A stretch of 64,000 nt of DNA from Mesorhizobium sp. M7A.F.Ca.US.008.03.1.1 (GCF_003997495.1 NZ_RZRU01000007.1:62001-126000); one strand, 5' to 3'. Positions 26,208 to 37,272 are shown, numbered from the stretch's first letter. Numbers and translations: made by a program. The notes: a model not told the origin generated them from the letters alone.

Positions 26208-29200
26208 ATGAATATTCAGACGAATCCTGCCCAAATCGAGAAGACAAGCGCGAGCTTCCCGGCCATAACGGAAGAGCCGATCCGCTCCAACTACCTGCCC
26301 GAAGAGCGCCTTCGGCTGCTCGGTGAAAGCCTGGCAAAGGGCGACCTCACCGATCTGTTCGGCCTGACGCCCTTCGATTTTCAGGCGCGTGTTCGCGACA
26401 GTGCCAAGAAGATCCTGGAAGTCTACCGTTCGACCAATGCGGCGCAGGCGAGGGGCGAGACGATCACGCCGGCGGCACAATGGCTGCTCGACAACAATTA
26501 TCTGGTCGAAGAGACCATTTTCCAGGTCAAGCGCGACCTGCCGAGCCGCTTCTATCGCCAGTTGCCGACCCTGAAACTACCTGACGGCGGCAGCGTGCCG
26601 CGCGCGCTTGCGCTCGCCTGGACCTATGTCGCGCATTCGGACAGTTCCGTTTCGGCGACGATGTTCAAGTCCATCGTCCAGGGTTTTCAGTCGGTCGAGC
26701 CGCTGAAGATCGGCGAACTCTGGGCGCTGCCTTCGCTGTTGCGCTTCGTCCTGATCGAAAATCTGCGACGGCTGGCTGTCCGGGTCAACCGAACCCGTCA
26801 GATGCGTCAGATTGCCAACGATGTGGCCGACAAGGTCCTGGCCACCGACGACAGCGCCGACCGGCAGTCGATCCTGTCCAATTTCAGCGCCCACGCGCAG
26901 GACACCACCTTCGCCACCCAGCTGCTCTACCGCCTGCGCGATGGCTCGCAGAATGCCGGCAAGGCTCTGGAATGGCTGGAAGGCGAGCTCGAAAAGACCG
27001 GCTCCGATGCCGAGGAAATCATCATTTCCGAACATCACACGCTGTCCAGCGGCAATGTGACGACGGGCAACATCATCCGCGGCCTGCGCCTCATCAACGA
27101 CGTCGATTGGACGGTGTGGTTCGAAGGCGTCAGCCGCATTGACACCGTGCTGCGCGAGCGCACCGATTTCGCCGCGCTCGACTTTTTTTCGCGCGATCAG
27201 TACCGGACCGCGATCGAGGAATTGGCGCGCCGTTCGAACCTTTCGGAATATCGCGTCGCCGAGAAGGCTATCGAGTTGGCCGGCCACGCCGCCAGCGATG
27301 GCGACGGCGACGTCGTTTTAACCGGGTCCGCCCACGCCGATGTCGGCTTCTTTCTCGTCGGCCCACGCCGGCTCGAGCTGGAGAAGACGATCGGCTATCG
27401 ACCCACCATCAGCCAGACGGTCAAGCGTGCCTTCCGCAAGACCGGGTGGCTCGGCATCGTCGTACCGGTGTTTGCGCTGACGGCCCTGCTTCTCGTCCTC
27501 TCCGGCAACGCCCTTGCCAATCTCGGCCTGTCGGTGCCCTCGATCGTCCTGATGCTGGCGCTGTTTGCCGTGCCGGCCAGTGAGGGCGCGCTCGCCTTCT
27601 TCAACACGGTCGTTTCGCTCTTCCTGAAACCGACGCGCCTTGTCGGCTACGATTACCGGCACGGCGTGCCGCCCGAGGCGCGCACGCTGGTGGTGGTGCC
27701 GTCGCTGATCGGCTCGCGCGACGATGTCGAGGAAAACATCCGCAATATCGAAGTGCATCATCTCGCCAACACGGCCGATGAAATCCATTTCGCGCTGCTG
27801 TCGGACTGGCCAGACTCGAAGACCGAGATCGATGCGGCGGATACCGAAATCCTCGAATTCGCTCGCGCCGAGATCGCCCGTCTCAACGCCCGCTATCCCT
27901 CCGAAGGCGCGCCGCGTTTCTACATCCTGCACCGGCGCCGGCTCTTCAATGCGGCTCAGGGGTCCTGGATGGGCTGGGAGCGCAAGCGCGGCAAGCTGCA
28001 CGAACTCGACCTTCTGCTGCGCGGCGACAGCGACACCACGTTCCTGCCGCCGGACGTGCCGCTGCCGGAGAACGTCGTCCACGTGATGACGCTCGATGCC
28101 GACACGCGCACCACCCGTGACGCGGTCGCCACCCTCGTCGGCAAGCTCTGCCACCCGCTCAACCGCCCGCATTTCGATGCAAGCAAGCGCGTCGTCACCG
28201 CCGGCTACGCGATCCTGCAGCCGCGTATCACCGCGTCGCTGACATCAGGCGACGACGCGTCGTTTTTCCAGCGGGTCTTTTCGGCCAATCGCGGCCTCGA
28301 CCCTTATGTCTTTGCCGTGTCCGATCTCTACCAGGACGTCTTCGGCGACGGGTCCTTCACCGGCAAGGGCCTCTATCACGTCGACGCCTTCGAGGCCGCA
28401 CTGCAGGGCCGCATCGAGGAAAACACCATCCTCAGCCACGATCTGCTGGAGGGCGCGCTGGCGCGCGCGGCACTGGTCACCGACGTCGAACTGGTGGAGG
28501 ACTATCCGACCCGCTACTCGGTCGACGCCTCGCGTCATCATCGCTGGGCGCGCGGCGACTGGCAGTTGCTCGGCTTCATGCTCAATCCGCGATCCGGCGT
28601 GCCGGCCCTGTCGCGCTGGAAGATGATCGACAATCTGCGCCGCTCGCTGACGCCGATCTTCTGGGTGATGGCGGCGATTGCCGGCTGGACGCTGCTGCCC
28701 TTCACGCAGGCCGCGCAATGGCAGGCGCTGCTTATCCTCAGCCTGTTCATGGCGCCGACATTCGACATCGTCAACGCCATCCTGCCCAAGAGCGGCGACC
28801 AGACGCCACGCGGCCATTTCTCGGCCCTTGCGCGCGACGTCGCCTTCGGCACCGCCATGGTGGCGCTGAAGGTCGTGCTGATGGCGCACAACGCCTGGAT
28901 GATGGGCGATGCCATCGTGCGCACCCTCTACCGGCTGTTCGTCAGCCGCCAGAACCTTTTGGAATGGCGCACCGCCTCGCAAGCGCACAAGGCGGGCGAC
29001 AACGATGTCGGATCGTATTACGGCATGATGTATGGTGCCGTGATCATCGGCTTCGTCGGCCTTGCCATTCCGGTGCTGGCCGATTCGACCGGCGCTTTCG
29101 TTGCTTTCTTCTTCGCCCTGTTCTGGATTGGCTCGCCCGCCATCGCCAGCTGGATCAGCCGTTCGGCTGAAACCGAGGATCGGCTGCGCATATCGCAGGC

Positions 29201-32200
29201 CGACATCCATACTTTGCGCACGGTGGCGCGGCGCACATGGCATTATTTCGAAAGCTTCGTGACGGCGGAGCATCACCATCTGCCGCCCGATAATTTCCAG
29301 GAAAGCCCTGCGCCGGTCGTCGCACCTCGCACCTCGCCGACCAATATCGGCGTCTACCTGCTGTCCGTCGTTTCTGCCCGCGACTTCGGCTGGATCAGCC
29401 TGTCCGACGCCATCACCCGCATCGACGCCACCATGGCCACGATCGAGGGCATGCCGCGCGAGCGCGGTCACCTCTTCAACTGGTACGACACGACGACACT
29501 GAAGCCGCTTTATCCGCTTTACATCTCGGCTGTCGACAGCGGCAATCTCGCTGGCCATCTGGTGGCGGTGGCGGCGGCCTGCGCCGAATGGGCGGAGGCG
29601 CCCTCCGTCCATCTCCAGGGCGATTTCGAAGGCATTCTCGACACCGTCACCATCCTCGGCGAAAGCCTCGATGATTTGCCCGACGACCGCCGTCAGTTGC
29701 GCCCGCTGCGCCAGCGCCTCGCCGACCGTCTCGACGGCATGCGGCGCGCTGTCGACACCATCAAGGCGCAGCCCGAAATGGCGTCGATCCGCACCATCAA
29801 CCTGGCTGTGCTGGCCGGCGAAATCCGCAAATTGGCCACCGCCATCCATACCGAGGCGGTGTCGCCCCAGAGCGACGTCATCGTTGACTGGGCGGCAAGG
29901 CTGGAAGCCACCTGCGAAGCGCACGTCCATGACGCGCACAGCGACGACAATGCCGTCGAGGCGCTGCGTGCCAAGCTGCTCACCTTGCGCGAGCGCACGC
30001 GCCGCTATGCCTTCGAGATGGATTTCTCCTTCCTGATGCGGCCGGAGCGCAAGCTGCTGTCGATCGGCTACCGGGTCGAGGAACACCAGCTCGACGAAAG
30101 CTGCTACGACCTTCTGGCTTCCGAAGCGCGGCTGACCAGCCTGTTCGCCATCGCCAAGGGCGACCTGCCGACCGAGCACTGGTTCCGGCTTGGCCGGCCG
30201 ATCGTCGAAATCGGTTTCCAGGGCGCTCTCATGTCCTGGTCCGGCTCGATGTTCGAATATCTGATGCCGCCGCTGGTGATGAAGGAGCCGCAGGGCTCGA
30301 TCCTCAACCAGACCAGCAAGCTGATCATCAAGCGCCAGATTCAGTATGGCCGTCAGAAGAACGTGCCGTGGGGCATTTCGGAGGCCGCCTACAATGCGCG
30401 CGACCGCGAATTGACCTACCAATATACCAATTTCGGCGTTCCAGGCCTCGGGCTCAAGCGTGGCCTCGGCCAGAACACGGTGATCGCGCCTTACGCCACC
30501 ATACTGGCGGCCCAGTTCAATCCGCGTGAAGCCGTGCTGAATCTCGCGCGATTGCGGGAGATCGGGGCGCTCGGCCGCCACGGCTATTACGATGCCGTCG
30601 ACTTCACGCCGCAGCGCGTGCCGGAAGGCACGGATCATGTCGTTGTCCAGAACTACATGGCCCACCATTCGGGCATGTCGATCGCGGCGGTTGCCGACGC
30701 CATCTTCGAAGGTCGCATGCGCGACCGCTTCCACAGCGATCCGGTCATCGAATCGGCCGAACTCTTGCTGCAGGAGAGGGCGCCGCGCGACATTCCGACC
30801 GCGACCGTCAGGACCGAGGCCGACGAACGCTCCAAGGACGAGACCGAAGTCGACAGCCCCGACACCCGCATCGTGCTCAATCCGCTGCAGTCGCTCCGGT
30901 CGACCAACGTCATGTCGAACGGCCGCTATTCGGTGATGGTCACCGCGACCGGCTCGGGCTACAGCCGCTGGGGCGATCTCTCCGTCACACGCTGGCAGCC
31001 GGATCCGACCGAGGACCGGCTCGGCTCCTACATCTTCCTGCGTGACGCAGGCTCAGGCGACTGGTGGTCGGCTACAGCCGAACCGAAGCGCGCCGCCGAG
31101 GAAAAGGCGCAGACCTTGTTCTCCGACGACAAGGCGAGCTTCGTCAAATCGGTGGGCACGTTGCGCTCCGAGGTCGAATGCATCGTCATCTCGGAAGGCA
31201 ATGGCGAGGGCCGTCGGGTCACGCTCTACAATGACGGTCCGTCCGACCGTCACATCGAAGTGACCTCCTTTGCCGAACTGGTGCTCGGCCTGGAGGCGTC
31301 CGACAACGCGCATCCGGCCTTCTCGAAGATGTTCGTGGAAACCGAAATCTCTGCGAACAACGCGGCCATCTTCGCCACGCGGCGCAAGCGCGAGACCAGC
31401 GAGCCCGATATCGCCATGGTGCATTTCGTCACCGATCCGTCCGGATCGGCGCGCGATGCCGAGGCCGAGACCGACAGGCGCGCCTTCATCGGCCGTGGCC
31501 GTACCATCGTCGACGCAGCCGCTTTCGACCCGGACGCCAGGCTAGGCGGCCACTCAGGCTTTACGCTTGATCCCGTCGCCTCGCTGCGCCGCCAGGTGCG
31601 CGTGCCGGCCAACAAGAAGATATCGCTGACCTTCTGGACAGTCGTCGGCGCCGGCCGTGCCGAACTGGACGAAGCCATCGCCCGCCTCGACCATCCGGAG
31701 AGCTTTGCCCGCCAGGCCATGCTTGCCTGGACGCGCAGCCAGGTGCAGACCCGCCATATGGGCCTCAGCCTGACCGATGCCGCCAATGTGCAGAAGCTGG
31801 CGCGCTATCTGATCTATCCGGATCCGTTCCTGCGTCTTCCCGCTGAATCCATCGCCTCGGGGCTGGGCAAGCAGTCGAGCCTGTGGCCGACAAGCATTTC
31901 CGGCGATTTCCCGATCTTCCTGGTCCGGATCGGCGACGTCGCCGATCTCGAAATCGTTGCCCAGGCGCTGCGTTTCCAGGAATATATGCGTACCCGCGGC
32001 ATGATGATCGACTTCGTCGTCGTCAACGAGCAGGCGTCCTCCTATGTTCAGGACCTGCAGCGGGCGGTCGAGACGCTGTGCGAAAACAGCCGTCTGCGCG
32101 GCAAGGAGCTCGGACCTCGCCAGCACATATTCGCGGTGCGCCGCGATCTCATGGACGAAACCACCTACAAGACGCTGCTCGCTGTCGCCCGGGTGGTCCT

Positions 32201-34790
32201 GCACACGCGCAACGGCACCATCTTCGACCAGATCGAGCGCGCCGAGGCGGCGGCACTGCAGGCGCGGGACGCCCTGGCAGCATTGCCGATTCCGCGTGAA
32301 TTGCCGTCACCGACGTCCACGACGCATACTCCTGCCTCGCAGGCGGTGGCCAATGTCAGCGCCGATGGAAGCGGGCTCAGCCAGTGGAACGGCTTTGGCG
32401 GCTTCGACGGCGACGGGCGGCACTATGTCGTGCGCCTGGCCGGCCGGCGCACGACGCCGCAGCCTTGGATCAACGTCGTCTCCAATGCCTCGTTCGGCTT
32501 CCACACTTCCGCCGAGGGCGCAGCCTTCACCTGGAGCCGAAACAGCCGCGATTATCAGTTGACGCCGTGGTCGAATGATCCGGTCTCGAACCGGCCGGGC
32601 GAGGGCCTCTATATCTACGATCAGGCCAGCGGCAAGGCATTCTCGCCGCTCGCCGCCACGGTGCGCGATCCCTCGATGACCTACGAGGCCTGGCATGGCC
32701 AGGGCTTCTCGACCTTCCGCTCGAAGCGCGGGCCGTTGTCGATGGACCTTACCCATGTCGTCGATCCGGTCGATCCCGTGAAGATTTCGCGGCTGCGCAT
32801 CCAGAATTCCGGCTCGGTGCCGGCGCGGCTGCGTGTCTATGCCTATGCCGAATGGGTGCTCGGCGGGCATCGGTCGCGCACGGCGGCAACCATCGTCCCG
32901 TCGCGGGACGCCGCCACCGGTGCGTTGCTGGCACAAAATCCGTACGGGCTCGATTTCAGCGAGCGGGTGGCCTTCCTCGCCGCCGACGGCGGCGTCCATT
33001 CGGTGACGACAGACCGGTCGGAGTTCCTCGGCCGGCATGGCTCCAGCGAGCTTCCGCAGGCGGTGCTGAGTGGTGCAGCGCTATCAGGCCGTGTCGAGGC
33101 CGGTGACGATCCGTGCTCGGCGATTGCCCGCGACGTCGAGATTCCGGCTGGCGGCGACGTGACGCTGCTCTGGCTGCTCGGCGATGCCGAGTCGGTCGAG
33201 GAGGCGAGCGCGCTGGTGCAAGAGCATCGGGTCAAGGATTTCGACCAGCGATTGGCCGACAATGAGCGCGAATGGCGCGGCTTCCTCGACACAATCCAGG
33301 TCGAGACGCCGGACAAGGCGCTCGACGCCATGGTCAATCACTGGCTGCCCTATCAGAGCCTGGCCTGCCGCATCCGTGCCCGCTCGGCCTTCTATCAGGC
33401 CAGCGGTGCCTTCGGCTTCCGCGACCAGTTGCAGGATACGCTGGCATTGCTGGCGCATGACCCGCAACTGGCGCGCGACCAGATCCTCAACGCGGCGCGG
33501 CGGCAATTTCCCGAAGGCGACGTGCAGCACTGGTGGCTGCCGCGCACAGGTGCTGGCGTGCGCACGTTGATTTCCGACGACGTGGTCTGGCTTGCCCACG
33601 CCACGGCGCGCTATTTGCTGGTCACCGGCGATGCCACCATCCTCAAGGAGCAACTGGCCTTCATCGACGGACAGCCGCTGGGCGAGGGCGAGCACGATTC
33701 CTTCTTCACCCCGGAAATCTCGAAGAAGACGGCGTCGCTCTACGACCATTGCGCGCGTGCGCTCGATCTCGCCATCAAGCGCAGCAGCCCCGCGGGCCTG
33801 CCGCTGATCCTCGGCGGCGACTGGAACGACGGCATGAACCGCGTTGGCGAGCACGGCAAAGGCGAGAGCGTCTGGCTCGGCTGGTTCCTGTTGAAGACGC
33901 TGGGCGATTTCGCCCCCGTCGCCAAGTCCGAGGGCGACGCCAAGCGAGCACAGGCCTGGGCAAAGCATGCCGATGTTCTGAAGCGGGCGCTTGAGAGCAC
34001 CGCATGGGACGGCGAATGGTACCGGCGCGGCAGTTTCGACGACGGCACCCCTTTGGGGTCTCGCAACTCGCAGGAGTGCAAGATCGACTCGATCGCCCAG
34101 TCCTGGAGCGTACTTTCGGGAGAGGGCGATCCGGCACGGTCGACGACGGCGATGGAGCAGGCCACGAAGCTGCTCGTCGACGACAAGCTCAAGATCGTCA
34201 AGCTGTTCACCCCGCCCTTCTCGAAGACGGAGAAGGACCCGGGTTACATCAAGAGCTATCCGCCCGGCGTGCGCGAGAATGGCGGCCAGTACACCCATGC
34301 GGCCACATGGTTCGTCATCGCGCTCGCCGAGATGGGACAGGTCGACGAGGCCTATCGCTGTTTCTCGATGCTGAACCCGGTCAACCATGCGACCGACGAG
34401 GCCTCGGCCGAGCATTATCGTGTCGAGCCCTATGTCGTGGCGGCCGACATCTATGCCGGCGACGACAATGCCGGCAACGGCAAGGGCGGCCGTGGCGGCT
34501 GGACCTGGTACACCGGCTCTGCCGGCTGGCTCTACAGGGCGGCTGTCGAAGGCATTCTGGGCATCGAGCGGCGCGGCAAGCGTGTCCAGTTCAAGCCGAA
34601 ACTGCCAAGCCACTGGGAGGGGTACTCGGCCAACCTCAAGATGCTGGGGGCGGAACTCAGGGTTCGCGTCATTCGCGACAATAAGGCCAAGGCCGTGTCG
34701 CTGGAGGTGAATGGGGCAAAGACCAAGGGTTCGGCTGTCGAGCTGAAGGAAGGCGAAGTTGCCGAGGTGGTCATCAGGATCCCGGCCTGA
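26208..34790 (+). CDS. ndvB: Cyclic beta-1,2-glucan synthase
   Basis: 2,860 residues, close to NdvB/ChvB/Cgs. An inner-membrane enzyme that starts, elongates, trims and cyclises beta-1,2-glucan from UDP-glucose. Residues 1-400 form the N-terminal part. Membrane helices lie near 415-475, 815-860, 880-900 and 938-985. The GT84 glycosyltransferase region holds MTLDADTRTTRD (about 630) and HHRWARGDWQLLGF. The C-terminal half is GH94-like, with the acid residue in GGDWNDGMNRVGE (about 2537), which sets polymer length in homologues. The frame is intact throughout. ndvA follows after 514 bp. The 267 bp between hutD and ndvB carry no other gene and should contain its promoter. Products support osmoadaptation and host infection in rhizobia (known). 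Confidence 0.98.
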   Translation: MNIQTNPAQIEKTSASFPAITEEPIRSNYLPEERLRLLGESLAKGDLTDLFGLTPFDFQARVRDSAKKILEVYRSTNAAQARGETITPAAQWLLDNNYLVEETIFQVKRDLPSRFYRQLPTLKLPDGGSVPRALALAWTYVAHSDSSVSATMFKSIVQGFQSVEPLKIGELWALPSLLRFVLIENLRRLAVRVNRTRQMRQIANDVADKVLATDDSADRQSILSNFSAHAQDTTFATQLLYRLRDGSQNAGKALEWLEGELEKTGSDAEEIIISEHHTLSSGNVTTGNIIRGLRLINDVDWTVWFEGVSRIDTVLRERTDFAALDFFSRDQYRTAIEELARRSNLSEYRVAEKAIELAGHAASDGDGDVVLTGSAHADVGFFLVGPRRLELEKTIGYRPTISQTVKRAFRKTGWLGIVVPVFALTALLLVLSGNALANLGLSVPSIVLMLALFAVPASEGALAFFNTVVSLFLKPTRLVGYDYRHGVPPEARTLVVVPSLIGSRDDVEENIRNIEVHHLANTADEIHFALLSDWPDSKTEIDAADTEILEFARAEIARLNARYPSEGAPRFYILHRRRLFNAAQGSWMGWERKRGKLHELDLLLRGDSDTTFLPPDVPLPENVVHVMTLDADTRTTRDAVATLVGKLCHPLNRPHFDASKRVVTAGYAILQPRITASLTSGDDASFFQRVFSANRGLDPYVFAVSDLYQDVFGDGSFTGKGLYHVDAFEAALQGRIEENTILSHDLLEGALARAALVTDVELVEDYPTRYSVDASRHHRWARGDWQLLGFMLNPRSGVPALSRWKMIDNLRRSLTPIFWVMAAIAGWTLLPFTQAAQWQALLILSLFMAPTFDIVNAILPKSGDQTPRGHFSALARDVAFGTAMVALKVVLMAHNAWMMGDAIVRTLYRLFVSRQNLLEWRTASQAHKAGDNDVGSYYGMMYGAVIIGFVGLAIPVLADSTGAFVAFFFALFWIGSPAIASWISRSAETEDRLRISQADIHTLRTVARRTWHYFESFVTAEHHHLPPDNFQESPAPVVAPRTSPTNIGVYLLSVVSARDFGWISLSDAITRIDATMATIEGMPRERGHLFNWYDTTTLKPLYPLYISAVDSGNLAGHLVAVAAACAEWAEAPSVHLQGDFEGILDTVTILGESLDDLPDDRRQLRPLRQRLADRLDGMRRAVDTIKAQPEMASIRTINLAVLAGEIRKLATAIHTEAVSPQSDVIVDWAARLEATCEAHVHDAHSDDNAVEALRAKLLTLRERTRRYAFEMDFSFLMRPERKLLSIGYRVEEHQLDESCYDLLASEARLTSLFAIAKGDLPTEHWFRLGRPIVEIGFQGALMSWSGSMFEYLMPPLVMKEPQGSILNQTSKLIIKRQIQYGRQKNVPWGISEAAYNARDRELTYQYTNFGVPGLGLKRGLGQNTVIAPYATILAAQFNPREAVLNLARLREIGALGRHGYYDAVDFTPQRVPEGTDHVVVQNYMAHHSGMSIAAVADAIFEGRMRDRFHSDPVIESAELLLQERAPRDIPTATVRTEADERSKDETEVDSPDTRIVLNPLQSLRSTNVMSNGRYSVMVTATGSGYSRWGDLSVTRWQPDPTEDRLGSYIFLRDAGSGDWWSATAEPKRAAEEKAQTLFSDDKASFVKSVGTLRSEVECIVISEGNGEGRRVTLYNDGPSDRHIEVTSFAELVLGLEASDNAHPAFSKMFVETEISANNAAIFATRRKRETSEPDIAMVHFVTDPSGSARDAEAETDRRAFIGRGRTIVDAAAFDPDARLGGHSGFTLDPVASLRRQVRVPANKKISLTFWTVVGAGRAELDEAIARLDHPESFARQAMLAWTRSQVQTRHMGLSLTDAANVQKLARYLIYPDPFLRLPAESIASGLGKQSSLWPTSISGDFPIFLVRIGDVADLEIVAQALRFQEYMRTRGMMIDFVVVNEQASSYVQDLQRAVETLCENSRLRGKELGPRQHIFAVRRDLMDETTYKTLLAVARVVLHTRNGTIFDQIERAEAAALQARDALAALPIPRELPSPTSTTHTPASQAVANVSADGSGLSQWNGFGGFDGDGRHYVVRLAGRRTTPQPWINVVSNASFGFHTSAEGAAFTWSRNSRDYQLTPWSNDPVSNRPGEGLYIYDQASGKAFSPLAATVRDPSMTYEAWHGQGFSTFRSKRGPLSMDLTHVVDPVDPVKISRLRIQNSGSVPARLRVYAYAEWVLGGHRSRTAATIVPSRDAATGALLAQNPYGLDFSERVAFLAADGGVHSVTTDRSEFLGRHGSSELPQAVLSGAALSGRVEAGDDPCSAIARDVEIPAGGDVTLLWLLGDAESVEEASALVQEHRVKDFDQRLADNEREWRGFLDTIQVETPDKALDAMVNHWLPYQSLACRIRARSAFYQASGAFGFRDQLQDTLALLAHDPQLARDQILNAARRQFPEGDVQHWWLPRTGAGVRTLISDDVVWLAHATARYLLVTGDATILKEQLAFIDGQPLGEGEHDSFFTPEISKKTASLYDHCARALDLAIKRSSPAGLPLILGGDWNDGMNRVGEHGKGESVWLGWFLLKTLGDFAPVAKSEGDAKRAQAWAKHADVLKRALESTAWDGEWYRRGSFDDGTPLGSRNSQECKIDSIAQSWSVLSGEGDPARSTTAMEQATKLLVDDKLKIVKLFTPPFSKTEKDPGYIKSYPPGVRENGGQYTHAATWFVIALAEMGQVDEAYRCFSMLNPVNHATDEASAEHYRVEPYVVAADIYAGDDNAGNGKGGRGGWTWYTGSAGWLYRAAVEGILGIERRGKRVQFKPKLPSHWEGYSANLKMLGAELRVRVIRDNKAKAVSLEVNGAKTKGSAVELKEGEVAEVVIRIPA

Positions 34791-35304
34791 TGCATGTTGC
34801 CCAAAAAGCGTGCTTTCGGGGCTGAGGCCCCGGGGCGCGACTTTTGTCACCACGGCGGGATGCGAGGCACCGTCCCGCCTGGCGTCATTATCTGTCGGTT
34901 GAAGGACATGCCGCCGCGAAGTCCATGAAATCAAAGGCTTGAGGCGCCCCCTATGGTTCGCCACGCGCAGTGAGGGTTTGGCCACCCTTCGCCTTGAGGG
35001 GCATCCTGCAGCTTTGTTTCGCCCTATACTTCACGAGATGCGATTTTCGGCCTTAGTCATCCGCCCGACATTGTTGCTGATTAAAATTGTGGCAGCACAT
35101 GCCAACTGCCATGATTTCGCCGCATGCCTGACATTTTACCTGTCTTCTCAAACCGTTAGGTGATCACGGCAGATTTCGGAACGTCGCCATCTTTTGTTCG
35201 CTCTGAGGGAACTGAAGGGGTACACGGCCATTGTTTTGCGACGTATCAACCGGTACGAGTCAAATGATGCAGTGCACAATAAACAGCGTGGCGGAGTAAC
35301 TGGG
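34791..35304. other. Intergenic region between ndvB and ndvA
   Basis: 514 bp with no supported gene. It begins right after the ndvB stop with TGCATGTTGCCCAAAAAGCG, which resembles the left arm of the hairpin at 39276-39322. A short GGGGC/GCCCC hairpin follows near 34818. The last ~200 bp are AT-richer and probably hold the ndvA promoter. A frame open from 35194 into ndvA exists, but its residues do not resemble the exporter. Confidence 0.5.
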
Positions 35305-37086
35305 GTGACCCTTCTGCAAATCTACTGGCGAGCTCTCGGTTATCTGGCCGCGGACAGGAAACGCGTTGCGTTGATCTGTTCGGCCAACGTGGCTCTCGCC
35401 ATCGTAGCGCTTCTCGAGCCGATCATGTTCGGCCGCGTCATCGGCGCCATCTCCGAGCGCGGCTCTGTCTTCACCACGCTGGTCATGTGGGCCGGTCTCG
35501 GCGCCTTCAACATCGTTGCTTTCGTCATGGTGGCGCGCGGCGCCGATCGCTTTGCCCACAAGCGGCGCAGCGAGGTGCTTTGCGAGTCGTTCGAGCGCGT
35601 GATCACCATGCCGCTCGCCTGGCACCATCAGCACGGCACTTCCAATGCGCTGCACACGATGCTGCGCGCCGTCGAAACCCTGTTCAGCCTTTGGCTTGAA
35701 TTCATGCGCCAGCATCTGTCCACGGCTGTCGCTCTCGTGCTGCTGGTCCCGACCGCGATCAGCATGGACCTGCGCATGTCGCTGGTGCTGCTTGGCCTCG
35801 GACTGCTCTATGTCGGCATCGGCCGGATGGTCATGCGCCGCACCAAGGCGGGTCAGGCTGCGGTCGAGCGCCACTACCACAAGGTGTTCGCGCATGTGAC
35901 CGACTCGGTCAGCAACGTTGCGGTGCTACAGAGCTACAATCGCCTCGGCCACGAGGCCGATACGCTGCGCCGCTACGTCAAGAACCTGCTCGACGCGCAG
36001 AACCCTGTTCTCGACTGGTGGGCGCTGGCCAATGCCTTGCACCGTCTGTCATCGGCAATCTCGATGCTGATCGTGTTGTCGATCGGCTCCTATCTTGTCA
36101 CTCATGGTCAGTTGGGTGTCGGTGACGTCATCGCCTTCACCGGTTTTGCCACGATGTTGATCGCTCGCCTCGACCAGATGTCGGCTTTCGCCAACCAGAT
36201 TTCCGAGGCCCGTGCCAAGCTCGAGGATTTCTACCATCTCGAGGACTCCGCGGCTGATGCCGCCGAGCCGGACGGGTTGCGCGATCTTGCCAACGTCACC
36301 GGCCATGTCCGCTTCGAGAATGTCGGCTTCGAATTCGCCAATTCCGGCCAAGGCATCGACGACGTGTCCTTCGAAGTGCAGGCGGGCCAGACCGTCGCCA
36401 TCGTGGGCCCGACGGGCGCCGGCAAGACCACGCTCATCAACCTGCTGCAGCGTGTCTTCTCGCCGTCTCATGGCCGTATCCTGATCGACGGCATCGACAC
36501 CCGCACCGTGACCCGCAAGTCGGTGCGCCATTCGATCGCCACCGTGTTCCAGGATGCCGGCCTGCTCAACCGCTCGATCGAGGACAACATCCGTGTTGGC
36601 CGCGCCGATGCAAGCAATGACGAGATCCATGCCGCCGCCAATGCGGCTGCCGCACAGGACTTCATCCTGTCCAAGAGCAATGGCTACGACACGGTGGTTG
36701 GCGAACGTGGCGGGCAGCTGTCGGGCGGCGAACGTCAGCGCATCGCCATTGCCCGCGCCGTGTTGAAGGACGCACCGATCCTGGTGCTGGACGAGGCGAC
36801 CAGTGCGCTCGATGTCGAGACCGAGGACCGCGTCAAGGAAGCGATCGACGAACTGCGCCGCGACCGCACCACCTTCATCATCGCCCACCGCCTGACCACC
36901 GTTCGCGACGCCGATCTGGTCGTGTTCATGGACAAGGGCAGGGTGGTGGAGATGGGCGGCTTCACCGAGCTGTCCCTGCGCAATGGCCGCTTTGCCAGCC
37001 TGTTGCGCGCCGGCGGCCTGCTCAATGACGAGGAGGTTCGCCGCCTCAGCCGCACCGTGCAGCAACAGCAGGAAGCGGCTGCCTGA
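35305..37086 (+). CDS. ndvA: Beta-1,2-glucan exporter, ABC transporter NdvA
   Basis: 593 residues from GTG 35305, chosen because family members start at (M/V)TLLQIYWRALGYLA and GGAG lies 8 bp upstream; an upstream ATG would add non-homologous residues. An exporter-type half transporter with six membrane helices in the first ~320 residues, then an ATPase domain: Walker A GPTGAGKTT, signature LSGGERQR, Walker B ILVLDEATSALD and switch His in IIAHRLTT. It functions as a dimer exporting cyclic glucan to the periplasm. Neighbouring ndvB supplies the substrate. Confidence 0.96.
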   Translation: MTLLQIYWRALGYLAADRKRVALICSANVALAIVALLEPIMFGRVIGAISERGSVFTTLVMWAGLGAFNIVAFVMVARGADRFAHKRRSEVLCESFERVITMPLAWHHQHGTSNALHTMLRAVETLFSLWLEFMRQHLSTAVALVLLVPTAISMDLRMSLVLLGLGLLYVGIGRMVMRRTKAGQAAVERHYHKVFAHVTDSVSNVAVLQSYNRLGHEADTLRRYVKNLLDAQNPVLDWWALANALHRLSSAISMLIVLSIGSYLVTHGQLGVGDVIAFTGFATMLIARLDQMSAFANQISEARAKLEDFYHLEDSAADAAEPDGLRDLANVTGHVRFENVGFEFANSGQGIDDVSFEVQAGQTVAIVGPTGAGKTTLINLLQRVFSPSHGRILIDGIDTRTVTRKSVRHSIATVFQDAGLLNRSIEDNIRVGRADASNDEIHAAANAAAAQDFILSKSNGYDTVVGERGGQLSGGERQRIAIARAVLKDAPILVLDEATSALDVETEDRVKEAIDELRRDRTTFIIAHRLTTVRDADLVVFMDKGRVVEMGGFTELSLRNGRFASLLRAGGLLNDEEVRRLSRTVQQQQEAAA

Positions 37087-37098
37087 TTTTCTTTCTTT

Positions 37099-37210
37099 AC
37101 CTCCCCCTTGTGGGGAGGTCGGAGCCATAGGTCGGGGTGGGGATACAGGCGCCACCGCCGCTCTCCCACCCCGCTGCTTCGCAGCGTCCCTTTCCACAAG
37201 GAGGAGGGTG
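37099..37210. repeat. GC-rich palindromic intergenic repeat, copy 2
   Basis: About 112 bp. The left arm ACCTCCCCCTTGTGGGGAGG is nearly identical to that at 17729; the right end reads CCACAAGGAGGAGGGTGAGA, with an inner GCTGCTTCGCAGC palindrome. It lies between ndvA and ccmC, which run in the same direction. Confidence 0.8.
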
Positions 37211-37272
37211 AGAAGACCTGCGACACCACCGCTCGATTGCCCCGAACGCCGCAGCGGTTTATGTAGAACCGC

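Noticed and set aside
28245..30734. 829-codon open frame opposite ndvB
   Set aside because: Produced by codon bias on the complementary strand of ndvB; no ribosome site or domain pattern, and ndvB is continuous through it.
34817..34836. Rho-independent terminator after ndvB
   Set aside because: A short GGGGC/GCCCC hairpin is present but has no T-run, so it was not listed as a terminator.
33084..34985. 633-codon antisense frame at the ndvB 3' end
   Set aside because: Same reason; overlaps the GH94-like catalytic region of ndvB completely.
35194..35304. Extended N-terminus of ndvA
   Set aside because: No family resemblance upstream of GTG 35305, which has a well-spaced GGAG.
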